Shown one piece after another: positions 44,088 through 52,455 of a stretch of DNA of 55,690 nt (the stretch's first letter is position 1; every line of letters starts with the position of its first letter). A program made the position numbers and the translations under genes. Origin of the DNA: Arthrobacter sp. Br18 (lineage in GTDB: Bacteria; Actinomycetota; Actinomycetes; Actinomycetales; Micrococcaceae); assembly GCF_000520555.1 (NCBI RefSeq), contig NZ_KI914846.1, positions 14,268 through 69,957 on the forward strand, in the 5' to 3' direction. The notes beneath the pieces are model-generated. The model was not told where the DNA came from and searched no databases. It saw nothing but the letters and a program-made list of their open reading frames with translations.

Positions 44088-44124
44088 GGCCCCTACTTCC
44101 CAGTGTTTGCGGGAAGTAAGGGCC
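44088..44124. terminator. Terminator between int and tRNA-Tyr
   Basis: A 14-bp stem with one mismatch (44088-44101 with 44111-44124), nine-base loop, right after the int stop. It can end int and, on the minus strand, replace the tRNA terminator displaced to 34610. Confidence 0.8.
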
Positions 44125-44134
44125 TTAGTTGCCT

Positions 44135-44155
44135 GTGGCAGATGAGGGATTCGAA
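44135..44155. repeat. attR, 21-bp core repeat
   Basis: The right copy of the 21-base att core, covering the tRNA-Tyr T-arm and acceptor 3' half. The element carries these bases and so leaves the tRNA functional. Confidence 0.92.
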
Positions 44156-44217
44156 CCCCCGTAGGCGTTGCCAGCTGATTTACAGTCAGCCCCCTTTGGC
44201 CGCTCGGGTAATCTGCC
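44136..44217 (-). tRNA. tRNA-Tyr (anticodon GUA), integration target
   Basis: An 82-nt class II tRNA on the minus strand: acceptor GGCAGAT/ATCTGCC, anticodon GTA in loop CTGTAAA, a long variable arm and a normal T-arm GTTCGAATC. CCA is not encoded. Its 3' half is duplicated at attL, showing this is the insertion site. Confidence 0.95.
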
Positions 44218-44342
44218 GAACGTCTTCAAGTGAAGACCACCCGCCGCAAGGACGGGCAAGATCACTTTACAAAAGATTCGTCCCAGACACGAATCGTCAT
44301 CGACTGCGCAGTAGATACCGCCGACACGGCTTTTGGCGGTAA

Positions 44343-44438
44343 GTGCTGCGCACTCGATGCCAGGACGGCACGTCGGTGCTGCGCACTCGATGCCAGGACG
44401 GCACGTCGGTGCTGCGCACTCGATGCCAGGACGGCACG
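44343..44438. repeat. 33-bp tandem repeat, ~2.9 copies
   Basis: Copies start at 44343, 44376 and 44409 and begin GTGCTGCGCACTCGATGCC; the third is truncated. It separates tRNA-Tyr from yajQ, just upstream of the yajQ ribosome site. There are no spacers. In one frame it would encode 11-residue repeats with no start. Confidence 0.9.
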
Positions 44439-44495
44439 CGCAGGTGCAACCCAGTAGGCTGGAGCGAGGAATTGAACCAACTTCAAGGAGGCACC

Positions 44496-44984
44496 GTGGC
44501 AAGCGAATCCACGTTCGACGTCGTGAGCAAAGTGGACAAGCAGGAGGTGGCCAACGCGCTGAATCAGGCGCAGAAGGAAATAGTGCAGCGCTACGACTTC
44601 AAGGGTGTCGGCGCGGAGGTCGACTTCAGCGGCGAGAAAATCCTCATGAAGGCCAACTCGGAGGAGCGTGTCCTCGCCGTGCTCGACGTGCTGCAGTCCA
44701 AGATGATCAAGCGCGGCATCTCCCTGAAGTCCCTCGACACGGGAGAGCCCTACGCCTCAGGTAAGGAATTCCGCCTGGAGACCGCGATCAAGGAGGGCAT
44801 CGAGCAGGACATCGCCAAGAAGATCAACAAGCTCATCCGGGACGAGGGACCCAAGGGCGTGAAGTCCCAGATCCAGGGCGATGAACTGCGCGTCAGCTCC
44901 AAATCACGTGATGACCTCCAGGCCACCATGGCCCTGTTGAAGAACTTCGACGAGGCAGACCTCCAGTTCGTCAACATGCGCTGA
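44496..44984 (+). CDS. yajQ: YajQ-family nucleotide-binding protein
   Basis: 162 residues, full length. GTG 44496 is fixed by AAGGAGG six bases upstream. Family landmarks are STFDVVSKVDKQEVANAL, QRYDFKGVGAEVDF and KLIRDEGPKGVKSQIQGDEL. YajQ proteins have two ferredoxin-like domains and bind nucleotide; some bind cyclic di-GMP. The upstream frame through the 33-bp repeats is not part of the gene. Confidence 0.94.
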   Translation: MASESTFDVVSKVDKQEVANALNQAQKEIVQRYDFKGVGAEVDFSGEKILMKANSEERVLAVLDVLQSKMIKRGISLKSLDTGEPYASGKEFRLETAIKEGIEQDIAKKINKLIRDEGPKGVKSQIQGDELRVSSKSRDDLQATMALLKNFDEADLQFVNMR

Positions 44985-45040
44985 CCCGCACTCCCGCTTC
45001 GATCGGGCGACGAGAGGGCCCGCCGTCGTCGGCGCGAAAC

Positions 45041-45919
45041 TCAGCCCAACGGCCGACCGGCCATCCCCTCGAGGCGCGCGATGCGCTGGTCCATGGGAGG
45101 GTGGCTTGCGAACAGCTTGCCCACACCGCCGCCCTCGAAGGGGTTGGCGATCATCAGGTGCGAGGTGTTGACGAGTCGCTGCTCCTGCGGAAGCGGCGCC
45201 CGCTGGGTGCCGGAGGCGAGTTTGCGCAGCGCCGAGGCAAGGGCCAATGGATCGTTGGTGAGTTTGGCACCGTCCTCGTCGGCATCGTACTCGCGCGTGC
45301 GGCCGATCGCCATCTGGATGAGGCCCGCGGCGACCGGGGCCAGGAACGCCAGCACCAGGGCGGCGATGGGATTGCCGCCCTGGTTCCGGTTCCCGCCGAA
45401 CAGGCCCGCGAACGCGAACATCTGCGCCACCGACGTGATGACGCCGGCAACGGCGGCCGCAATGGAGCCCGTGAGGATGTCCCGGTTGTACACGTGCATG
45501 AGTTCATGTCCCAGGACGCCGCGGAGTTCGCGTTCGTCGAGCAGTTGGAGGATCCCCTGTGTGCAGCAGACCGCCGCGTGCTCGGGGTTGCGGCCCGTCG
45601 CGAACGCGTTGGGCGCCATCGTGGGTGAGACGTACAGGCGCGGCATCGGTTTGTTGGCCCGCGCGCTGAGCTCCCGCACAATCCGGTACATGGCCGGTGC
45701 CTGCTGCTCGGTCACCTCGACGGCCTTCATGCTGCGGATGGCGATCTTGTCGCTGTTCCAGTAGCTGTAGGCCACGGATCCCACGCCGATCAGCGCGAAG
45801 ATCCAGAGGAAGGCGGAACTGCCCGTGGCACCGGCGATGACAGCGCCGAACAGGAGGAAAATCCCCATGAGGACGCCGAACAACAACGCCGTCTTGGCAC
45901 CGTTGAGGTGATTGTGCAC
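45041..45919 (-). CDS. htpX: HtpX-type membrane zinc metalloprotease
   Basis: 292 residues of peptidase family M48. Two N-terminal membrane segments (ALLFGVLMGIFLLFGAVIAG, LWIFALIGVGSVAYSY) precede the catalytic HELMH at 138-142, with the later Glu in REYDADEDGA as third zinc ligand; two further hydrophobic stretches follow the HELMH. It degrades damaged membrane proteins in the cytoplasmic membrane. Confidence 0.95.
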   Translation of the reverse strand: MHNHLNGAKTALLFGVLMGIFLLFGAVIAGATGSSAFLWIFALIGVGSVAYSYWNSDKIAIRSMKAVEVTEQQAPAMYRIVRELSARANKPMPRLYVSPTMAPNAFATGRNPEHAAVCCTQGILQLLDERELRGVLGHELMHVYNRDILTGSIAAAVAGVITSVAQMFAFAGLFGGNRNQGGNPIAALVLAFLAPVAAGLIQMAIGRTREYDADEDGAKLTNDPLALASALRKLASGTQRAPLPQEQRLVNTSHLMIANPFEGGGVGKLFASHPPMDQRIARLEGMAGRPLG

Positions 45920-46039
45920 TGCAGCAACTCCTTTGAAAGTCGGCTCCCGAACCCAGCAGGGCCGTACTGGTTCAACGCCGCCGCGGGGCGCGCTGTTCCA
46001 CAGATTCTACGGGCCGGGGCTCGGCGCGGGCCGGCAGCC

Positions 46040-47326
46040 TCAAGCTTCCGGGTGCCGCGAGTCGTACCGGGCAAAGCGTGGCTGCCAGCGTGAGAGGGCC
46101 AGCACCAGCACGATGCAGGCGAGCCCGCCGACGACGGCGGTCCACCCCTCCCCCAGCCAGGCCGCGTTCCCGCCGGCCACCACGTCACCCACCCGCGGGC
46201 CCCCCGCGACGACGACGATGAAGACCCCCTGCAGCCTGCCGCGCATCGCGTCGGGAGTTGCGGACTGCAGGATGGTGTTGCGGAAGACACTGCTGATCGA
46301 GTCGGCGATTCCGGCGAGGACGAGGCACAGGGCTGCGGGGAGAACCCAGGCGGACAGCTCCCCCTCCCCCGCCGCGGTCCCGCCGGACGAGCTCGCCATG
46401 ACCACCACCAGGCCGAAGCCGCTGACCGAGGCGCCCCACCCGACGATCGACCAGATCACCGCCTGCCCCTGCTGATGGATGCGCCCGAGCGGACCGGAGA
46501 ACAGGCCCGCCAGCACCGCCCCGAAAGCGGCCGAGGCGAACAGGATACCGACCGTCAGCTCACCGCCGCCGATCAGTACGGCCCCCACCGCAGGCAACAG
46601 GACGCGCGGCTGGGCCAGGATCATGGCGGCCAGATCCACGATGAACGTCATGCGGATATTCGGCCGGGTTCCGAGGAAGCGGAAGCCCTCGAGGACCGTC
46701 GCGAGCCCTGCGCGACGGGTGGGCCCTTCCGGCGGAAGGGGCGGCAGCCGGTAGACCGCCCACAGCGCGAAGGTGAAGGTCACGACGTCGATGGTGTAGG
46801 TCCAGGCATAGCCCACCTGCGCCACCAGCACGCCCGCGAGCAGCGGGCCGATGGTGAAGGCCAGGCCGAAGGTGATCATGCTGAGGGCGTTGGCCGCCGG
46901 AAGGAGTTCCGGCCGGACCAGCCGCGGGATGATCGAGCTGCGGGTGGGCTGGTTGATGCCTGCGGCACCCGAATGGACGGCAATGAGGCAGTAGAGCAGC
47001 CAGACGTTGTCGAGGCCCAGCCACGCCTGCGCAGCGATGGCCATGGACGTTATCCAGAGGGCGATTCCCGATGCCAGAGCCACTTTGCGGCGATCCTGCG
47101 CATCGGCGATTGCTCCGCCGTACAGACCGGCGATCACGAGCGGCACGAGGGCGAACAGGCTGAGGAGGCCGACGCTCAACGTCGATTCCGTCAAGGAATA
47201 GACCTGGAGACTGACGGCGATCAGGGTGAGCTGGGTTCCGATGGCCGAGAGCGCCGTGCCGATGTAGAGCCGGCGGAATGCGGGGCTCTCCCGCAGCGGC
47301 GTGATGTCAGCAAGGAGTCGGGGCAC
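46040..47326 (-). CDS. MFS transporter (EntS-like)
   Basis: 428 residues with 12 predicted membrane segments. The motif A-like loop GAIADAQDRRKVAL and the MFS_3/EntS pattern (RLYIGTALSAIGTQLTLIAV, GINQPTRSSIIPRL) are clear. These export siderophores or drugs by proton antiport. It could export a siderophore, as the damaged siderophore-import genes at 11879 hint, but the loci are far apart. Confidence 0.88.
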   Translation of the reverse strand: MPRLLADITPLRESPAFRRLYIGTALSAIGTQLTLIAVSLQVYSLTESTLSVGLLSLFALVPLVIAGLYGGAIADAQDRRKVALASGIALWITSMAIAAQAWLGLDNVWLLYCLIAVHSGAAGINQPTRSSIIPRLVRPELLPAANALSMITFGLAFTIGPLLAGVLVAQVGYAWTYTIDVVTFTFALWAVYRLPPLPPEGPTRRAGLATVLEGFRFLGTRPNIRMTFIVDLAAMILAQPRVLLPAVGAVLIGGGELTVGILFASAAFGAVLAGLFSGPLGRIHQQGQAVIWSIVGWGASVSGFGLVVVMASSSGGTAAGEGELSAWVLPAALCLVLAGIADSISSVFRNTILQSATPDAMRGRLQGVFIVVVAGGPRVGDVVAGGNAAWLGEGWTAVVGGLACIVLVLALSRWQPRFARYDSRHPEA

Positions 47327-47388
47327 CGGGAAAGTGTATCCGGAGTTTGGTTCACGGCGGCAACGAACTCACCCGGGGGAAGTGCTCC

Positions 47389-48093
47389 TCAGGCTTCCAG
47401 CTCGCCCGCCGCAATGGCCTTGTGGATTTCCTCCAGGACCCGCTTGTCGCCGATGGGCCGGAAGTGGCCCATCGTGTCGAGTTGCACGTTGCGGGCTCCC
47501 TCCAGGTAGCTGCCGCCCGGAATGTGCGGGTCGAACCTGCCGTAGATCGACGTGATGCGGGCGTTGTTCTCGATATTCGCGCGCAGCAGCTGAAGCGTAC
47601 GGTTGCCCGGCGCAAAGGCCCGGATGCTCGGAAGCACGAAGAAATTCGCGTAGATCGAGCCGGAGAACGGAGTGTTCACGGTGACCAGCCGGTTCACGCG
47701 TCCTGCCTGGTGAGGCATGGTCAGCAAAAACTTCCCGATCAGCCCGCCTTTGCTGTGGGCGACGACCACCACGTTCTCAAGGCCCTGCTGTTCGAGATAT
47801 CGACCCACGAGGACTGCCATATCCTCGACCGTTCCCAGGTTGTAGCCGAGCTGCCGCACCACGTGGATGGGGTGGCCTGCAGCATGCAGATGGTCCGCAA
47901 CGGGACGCATGAACTGCCAGGTCTCGTAGATTCCCGGGATCAGCAGGACGGGCAGCCGGTGCACGTGAGCCTTCTCCGGGTCGGTGGTCAGGTAGCGTGC
48001 GGGATCGGCCCGAAAGAGAAAGCCATGCACCTGCCAGAAGCCCACGTAGGCGTAGTCGAGTGCCCAGGCCCAGCCGCGCTTCACGAGATTCAC
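47389..48093 (-). CDS. Alpha/beta hydrolase, lipase-like
   Basis: 234 residues from GTG 48091-48093. The core has an oxyanion strand LPVLLIPGIYETWQFM, a Ser nucleophile in VVAHSKGGLIGKF, and later acid and His regions (GHFRPIGDKRVL). The sequence resembles class-2 triacylglycerol lipase-like hydrolases. The start is uncertain: in-frame ATGs lie at 48153 and 48189, with poor ribosome sites at all three. Substrate unknown. Confidence 0.75.
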   Translation of the reverse strand: MNLVKRGWAWALDYAYVGFWQVHGFLFRADPARYLTTDPEKAHVHRLPVLLIPGIYETWQFMRPVADHLHAAGHPIHVVRQLGYNLGTVEDMAVLVGRYLEQQGLENVVVVAHSKGGLIGKFLLTMPHQAGRVNRLVTVNTPFSGSIYANFFVLPSIRAFAPGNRTLQLLRANIENNARITSIYGRFDPHIPGGSYLEGARNVQLDTMGHFRPIGDKRVLEEIHKAIAAGELEA

Positions 48094-48274
48094 CCTTTCA
48101 CCGTACCGATATTCTTCACAGCCGGGGCGGCGACTTCGAGCACGACGGCCCATGGACACGAACGTTGCCCCGAGCCGCACGCGCCGCACTCACTCCCGGT
48201 TTCACGCGCGAGACACTCGCGGGTGTCGTGGCCTGCGGTTAGGCTGAAGTGACTCCTTCCTCACAGGGGGCTTC

Positions 48275-49462
48275 GTGTCAGACATTCGGGTGATCCAAAG
48301 GCCGCGGCCGACGGCGATCCGGGCGGCCGGACTTTTCGACGGGCAGTCGTTCCGGCAAGCCTCCGTGGTAATCCTCGACGGACCACTCATCGCGTCGGTG
48401 GGGACCGGAGAATACATTCCGGAGTATGCAGACCCGCTCGATCTGGGGCCGGTGACCCTGCTCCCCGGCCTCATCGACACCCATACCCATCTGGCCTTTG
48501 ATGCCGGCGCCGACCCGGTGGGCACACTGGCTGCCCGGACGGATGCCGAGGTCGTCGTCGCAATGCGCCGTGCCGGGCACGCCGCGTTGGCGGGCGGCGT
48601 CACCACCCTGCGGGATCTGGGCGACCTCGACTATCTGTCCCTGCAGCTGCGCGGTTCCCGCGGCTTTCCGACACTGGTGGCGGCCGGACCTCCCATCACC
48701 TCCGTCGCCGGGCACTGCCACTTCCTGGGCGGCACCGCGTCCCCGGGAGAACAGAGCCTGCGGGCAGCCGTCCGTGAGCACGCCGACCATGGCGTGGACG
48801 TCATCAAGATCATGGCCACCGGAGGAAATCTGACGCCGGGAAGCAGGCAGGAGTCAGCGCAGTTCAGCGCCGCAGAGATACGTGCCGCCGTTGACGAGGC
48901 CCACCGGGCCGGACTACCTGTCACGGCGCATGCCCACGGCACGCCCGGCATAGCGAATGCCATTACTGCCGGCGTTGACGGAATGGAACACGTCAGTTTC
49001 TGGTCAGCAACGGGCGTCGACGAGCCCGGGGACTTCATCCACAGAATAATCAGCCAACGGATCGTCGTTGGAGCAACGGTGGGGATACGCCCCGTGGAAG
49101 GGCTCCGTCCGCCGGACGCTGTCCTGCGACGGCTGCCGTTCATCGAGGCCAACCTGCGGCGGATGTACGAAGCCGGTGCCGTTCTGGCCGCTGGAACCGA
49201 TGGCGGGATCGCCCCGACGAAACCCCACGATGTCGTCCGGTACGCGCTGCCCCAGCTCATGGATGCGGGCATGGGTGCCGCCGAAGCCCTTCAAATGATC
49301 ACCTCCGCGGCGGCAGCAACCTGCGGGCTCTCGACGTCCAAGGGGCGGATCGAAGCCGGTTACGACGCGGACCTGTTGGCGGTTCGGGGAAACCCGCTCG
49401 AGGACCCGGCAAGCATCCATGACATCGCGGCAGTCTTCAGCCGGGGAACCAGGGTCTGCTGA
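48275..49462 (+). CDS. Metal-dependent amidohydrolase
   Basis: 395 residues from GTG 48275. The metal ligands are in GLIDTHTHLAFD, followed by the Lys in VIKIMATGGNL, His in PVTAHAHGT and GMEHVSFW, and Asp in AAGTDGGI. The family includes imidazolonepropionase, prolidase-like and Xaa-Pro or atrazine-degrading enzymes. It is distinct from the amidohydrolase at 22842. Substrate unknown. Confidence 0.9.
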   Translation: MSDIRVIQRPRPTAIRAAGLFDGQSFRQASVVILDGPLIASVGTGEYIPEYADPLDLGPVTLLPGLIDTHTHLAFDAGADPVGTLAARTDAEVVVAMRRAGHAALAGGVTTLRDLGDLDYLSLQLRGSRGFPTLVAAGPPITSVAGHCHFLGGTASPGEQSLRAAVREHADHGVDVIKIMATGGNLTPGSRQESAQFSAAEIRAAVDEAHRAGLPVTAHAHGTPGIANAITAGVDGMEHVSFWSATGVDEPGDFIHRIISQRIVVGATVGIRPVEGLRPPDAVLRRLPFIEANLRRMYEAGAVLAAGTDGGIAPTKPHDVVRYALPQLMDAGMGAAEALQMITSAAAATCGLSTSKGRIEAGYDADLLAVRGNPLEDPASIHDIAAVFSRGTRVC

Positions 49463-49500
49463 GGCCGAGGGGGCAGCAATACCGGGGACGGCGCGGAGCC

Positions 49501-49523
49501 TTATTATGATTTATTCAAAATAA
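49501..49523 (+). promoter_or_regulatory. AT-rich palindrome before fur
   Basis: TTATT-CAA-AATAA (49511-49523) is a 5-bp inverted repeat in a 23-base run that is strikingly AT-rich for this genome. It lies 16 bases before the fur ATG and next to a possible -10 TATGAT at 49505. A Fur/PerR autoregulatory site is likely. Confidence 0.6.
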
Positions 49524-49539
49524 GTGGTTGACTCGGGCC

Positions 49540-50052
49540 ATGACCACGGGAACGCACCGCTCCGATGCCCTCGAGGCTCAGTGGTCACGCGCGCTGCACT
49601 CCCTGGGGCGGCGCGTCACCCGGCAGAGGCTGGCAGTCCTCGCCGCCGTCGAGCATTCCCCGCATTCCACCGCCGACGATGCTGCAGCCGCGGTGCGCGC
49701 TGAGCTGCCGCACATCACCGTGCAGTCCGTCTATGTGGTCCTCGCGGACCTGACCGACGCGGGACTGCTGCGCCGCATCGAGACGCCGCACTCCCCCGCG
49801 CGCTATGAGACGCGGGTCGGGGACAACCACCACCACGCGGTGTGCACAGGGTGCGGGCGCATCGAGGACGTCGACTGCGCCGTGGGCCACGCCCCGTGCC
49901 TCACCCCCTCCTGGGCCCCGGGGTCAGGGCGCATGACCATCCAGATCGCGGAAGTGATGTACCAGGGCCTGTGCGACGACTGCCGCGACATCCCCGCACA
50001 ATCCACCGACCACTCAACAGATTCACCACAGAAGGAGCACCATGAACGCTAA
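49540..50052 (+). CDS. Fur/PerR-family regulator beside katA
   Basis: 170 residues from ATG 49540. The winged-helix DNA-binding half ([40 protein letters not shown]) leads to a metal-binding half with [10 protein letters not shown] and CDDC zinc motifs. A Fur protein coupled to a catalase is the actinobacterial FurA/CatR-like peroxide switch. It overlaps katA by 11 bases and likely represses both until oxidised. Confidence 0.9.
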   Translation: MTTGTHRSDALEAQWSRALHSLGRRVTRQRLAVLAAVEHSPHSTADDAAAAVRAELPHITVQSVYVVLADLTDAGLLRRIETPHSPARYETRVGDNHHHAVCTGCGRIEDVDCAVGHAPCLTPSWAPGSGRMTIQIAEVMYQGLCDDCRDIPAQSTDHSTDSPQKEHHER

Positions 50053-51558
50053 TTTCAGCACGACGCAGTCCGGGGCGCCGGTCATCGATGACGGCCATTC
50101 CTCGGTTATGGGCCGCGACGGAGCCATTCCGCTGACCGACCACTACCTCATCGAGAAGCTGGCCCAGTTCAACCGCGAGCGCGTCCCCGAGCGTGTGGTC
50201 CACGCCAAGGGCGGCGGTGCCTTCGGTGTCTTCGAGACCACCGAGGACGTCAGTATGTTCACCAAGGCGGCCCTCTTCCAGCAGGGCGCCACCACCGAGA
50301 CGCTGCTGCGGTTCTCCTCTGTGGCCGGCGAGCAGGGCTCCCCCGACACGTGGCGCGACCCCCGCGGCTTTGCGCTGAAGTTCTACACCCCCGAGGGCAA
50401 CTACGACCTCGTGGGAAACAACACGCCCGTCTTCTTCATCCGCGACGGCATCAAGTTTCCCGACTTCATCCACTCGCAGAAGCGCCTTCCCGGCACCAAC
50501 CTGCGCGACGCCGACATGCAGTGGGATTTCTGGACGCTCAGCCCGGAGTCCGCCCACCAGGTCACCTGGCTCATGGGCGACCGCGGCCTCCCCAACTCCT
50601 GGCGCACCATGAACGGCTATGGATCCCATACCTACATGTGGATCAACGAGGCCGGTGAGAAGTTCTGGGTCAAATACCATTTCAAGTCCAACCAAGGCCA
50701 CGAAGTGCTGTCCGTCGACGAGGCCGAGGCCCTGGCCGGCTCTGACGCCGACCACCACCTGCGGGACCTTTCCGAGAACATCGCCAAAGGTAACCACCCG
50801 AGCTGGGACCTGAAGGTCCAGATCATGCCCTACCACGACGCCAAGGACTACCGCTTCAATCCCTTCGACCTCACCAAGGTCTGGCCGCAGGCCGACTACC
50901 CGCTGATCCCGGTCGGCAAGCTCACACTGAACCGCAATCCAGAGAACTACTTCTCGCAGATCGAGACCGCAATCCAGAGAACTACTTCTCGCAGATCGAG
51001 CAGGCGACGTTCGCGCCGTCGAACTTTGTTCCCGGCATCGCGGCGAGCCCCGACCGCATGCTGCAGGCCCGGATCTTCTCCTACGCCGACGCGCACCGCT
51101 ACCGGGTGGGAACCAACCATGCGCAGCTCCCGGTGAACATGCCGAAGAACGAGGTCCGCAACTACTCGAAGGACGGCTCCGGCAGGTACCACTTCAACTC
51201 CGCGGCCACCCCTGTCTACGCCCCGAACTCCGTCGGCGGTCCCGCCGCTGATCCCGCACAGTACGGTGCGCACGGCGGCTGGGAGAACGACGGCGACCTC
51301 GTCTACGCCGCGCACTCGCTGCACGCGGAGGACGACGACTTCGGCCAGGCCGGCACGCTGTACCGCGAGGTCTTCGACGACGCCGAGCGCGCGCGTTTCC
51401 TCGAGACGATCACCGGAGCGGTGGGCGGCGTCGTCAGCGGCGATATCCGTGAGCGCGCCATCGCGTACTGGACCAGCGTCGATGAGACCCTGGGTGCCAA
51501 GCTCCGCGCGAATCTCGGCACGGCATCCGCATCCGCATCCGAAGCGGCACTGTATTAG
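50042..51558 (+). pseudogene. katA: Haem catalase, frameshifted by a tandem duplication
   Basis: The reading starts normally, with His54 in [15 protein letters not shown] and Asn in [14 protein letters not shown], as in monofunctional haem catalases. At 50966 a second copy of the preceding 35 bases shifts the frame, and the frame ends early at 51136 with meaningless Arg-rich sequence. The proper continuation ([20 protein letters not shown], haem-binding [12 protein letters not shown]) resumes from 51001 in another frame and ends at 51558. Removing one copy restores a ~493-residue catalase. Either a real, reversible mutation or an assembly error. Confidence 0.93.
50931..51000. repeat. 35-bp perfect tandem duplication in katA
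   Basis: 50931-50965 and 50966-51000 are identical. Thirty-five is not a multiple of three, so the second copy frameshifts katA. Loss of one copy by slippage would repair the gene. Confidence 0.97.
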
Positions 51559-51597
51559 GCCCTACCCCGCATAGCCCCGCCGGGCGAGCGCTTACGG

Positions 51598-51630
51598 AGA
51601 GGCAGGACGGACCTGGTCCGCCCTGCCTCT
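51598..51630. terminator. Terminator between katA and GNAT gene
   Basis: A 15-bp stem with one mismatch (51598-51612 with 51616-51630) and three-base loop between convergent genes. Confidence 0.75.
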
Positions 51631-51657
51631 TCTGCAAGGAGCGCGGCGCTGGCGGGA

Positions 51658-52293
51658 TCACACCTGCTGGAGCTCGGCGTCCGCGATGAGGTGTTCCACG
51701 CGGTGTCGCTGCCGTGTGGGCAGGAGTGCGAGGTACTGCGGGTTCTCGGCCAGGAATTCACGGACCTGCGGACAGTACGGCGCGACGGCAAGACGGCGCC
51801 GGTGCGCGTTGAGGAGGACATGCTGGATCAACAGCGGTTCCACCTCCATCCGCCGGAAGCGCGGGTCCACGACGGCCTGCAGGAGCAGGACGTTCCCGCC
51901 ATGCATCTCGTACTTGACGTATCCAGCCATCCTCCCGTCGGAGAAGAGTTCGAATCGGGAGAACAGCGGGTTGTCGCGGAAGGTCCCTCGCAGTTGCGAC
52001 TGTGGAACGCGTGTCTCGGCGATGGTTTCCCGGCGTTCGAGCTCCTCGACGAGGGCTTCGTACTGCTCCCTGGACTCCATCGGCGGGTAGTTGCGGTCCA
52101 GAAGTCGATAGACCTGATTGCAGAGCACGCGCAGCTCGCGGGTGGTGATCACCGAGAGATCCACCGGAAATCCCGTCTCATCGAGGTGCGGATCGATGCT
52201 GGAGGGGTGGCCCGACGGCCCGACGAACGGCGGCGGACTCTCCTGCACAACGGGCGAATGTAGCCGGTCAAGTACTAGGGGATCATTTTCCAT
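51658..52293 (-). CDS. GNAT-family N-acetyltransferase-like protein
   Basis: 211 residues from ATG 52291-52293 (GGAG seven bases upstream). The C-terminal ~90 residues fit the small GNAT/YidJ fold: FELFSDGRMAGYVKYEMHGG, LLLQAVVDPRFRRMEVEPLL, VAPYCPQVREFLAENPQYLALL. The N-terminal half is helical and unassigned. An upstream in-frame ATG at 52318-52320 lies in a 26-bp tandem duplication and is an alternative start. Function unknown. Confidence 0.78.
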   Translation of the reverse strand: MENDPLVLDRLHSPVVQESPPPFVGPSGHPSSIDPHLDETGFPVDLSVITTRELRVLCNQVYRLLDRNYPPMESREQYEALVEELERRETIAETRVPQSQLRGTFRDNPLFSRFELFSDGRMAGYVKYEMHGGNVLLLQAVVDPRFRRMEVEPLLIQHVLLNAHRRRLAVAPYCPQVREFLAENPQYLALLPTRQRHRVEHLIADAELQQV

Positions 52294-52306
52294 GGCTGAC
52301 TCCACG

Positions 52307-52358
52307 ATGGTGGTTCCCATGGCCCTCTGCTAATGGTGGTTCCCATGGCCCTCTGCTA
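52307..52358. repeat. 26-bp perfect tandem duplication at the GNAT start
   Basis: 52307-52332 and 52333-52358 are identical. The right copy duplicates the alternative start codon and leader of the GNAT gene, which may change its translation. Confidence 0.95.
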
Positions 52359-52455
52359 GGCCGGTTCCGAAAGCATAGTTCACCCCGGTTGAAAGAGAAA
52401 CCCAGCAGGCTGACTAATTTTCGATGGCCCGTGGAGCCCGAGGGCCCGCGGATTT

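Larger units (their letters stand above)
34669..44155. mobile_element. Integrative element in tRNA-Tyr, PICI-like phage satellite
   Basis: The element is bounded by 21-bp perfect repeats and is about 9.47 kb. Reading leftward from attR: tyrosine integrase and XRE regulator (+), divergent AlpA/excisionase-like gene (-), a tightly packed operon of small genes, RepA-like AAA ATPase, TAGGAA iteron cluster, more small genes, a terminase-small-subunit-like gene, then cargo. No capsid, portal, tail, large terminase, relaxase or conjugation gene is present. That combination and order resemble phage-inducible chromosomal islands, which steal a helper phage's particles. The satellite label is inference; the insertion and edges are directly visible. 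It looks less GC-rich than its flanks. Confidence 0.85.

Noticed and set aside
44343-44438. CRISPR-like repeats
   Set aside because: Copies are head-to-tail with no unique spacers and there are no cas genes. It is an ordinary tandem repeat.
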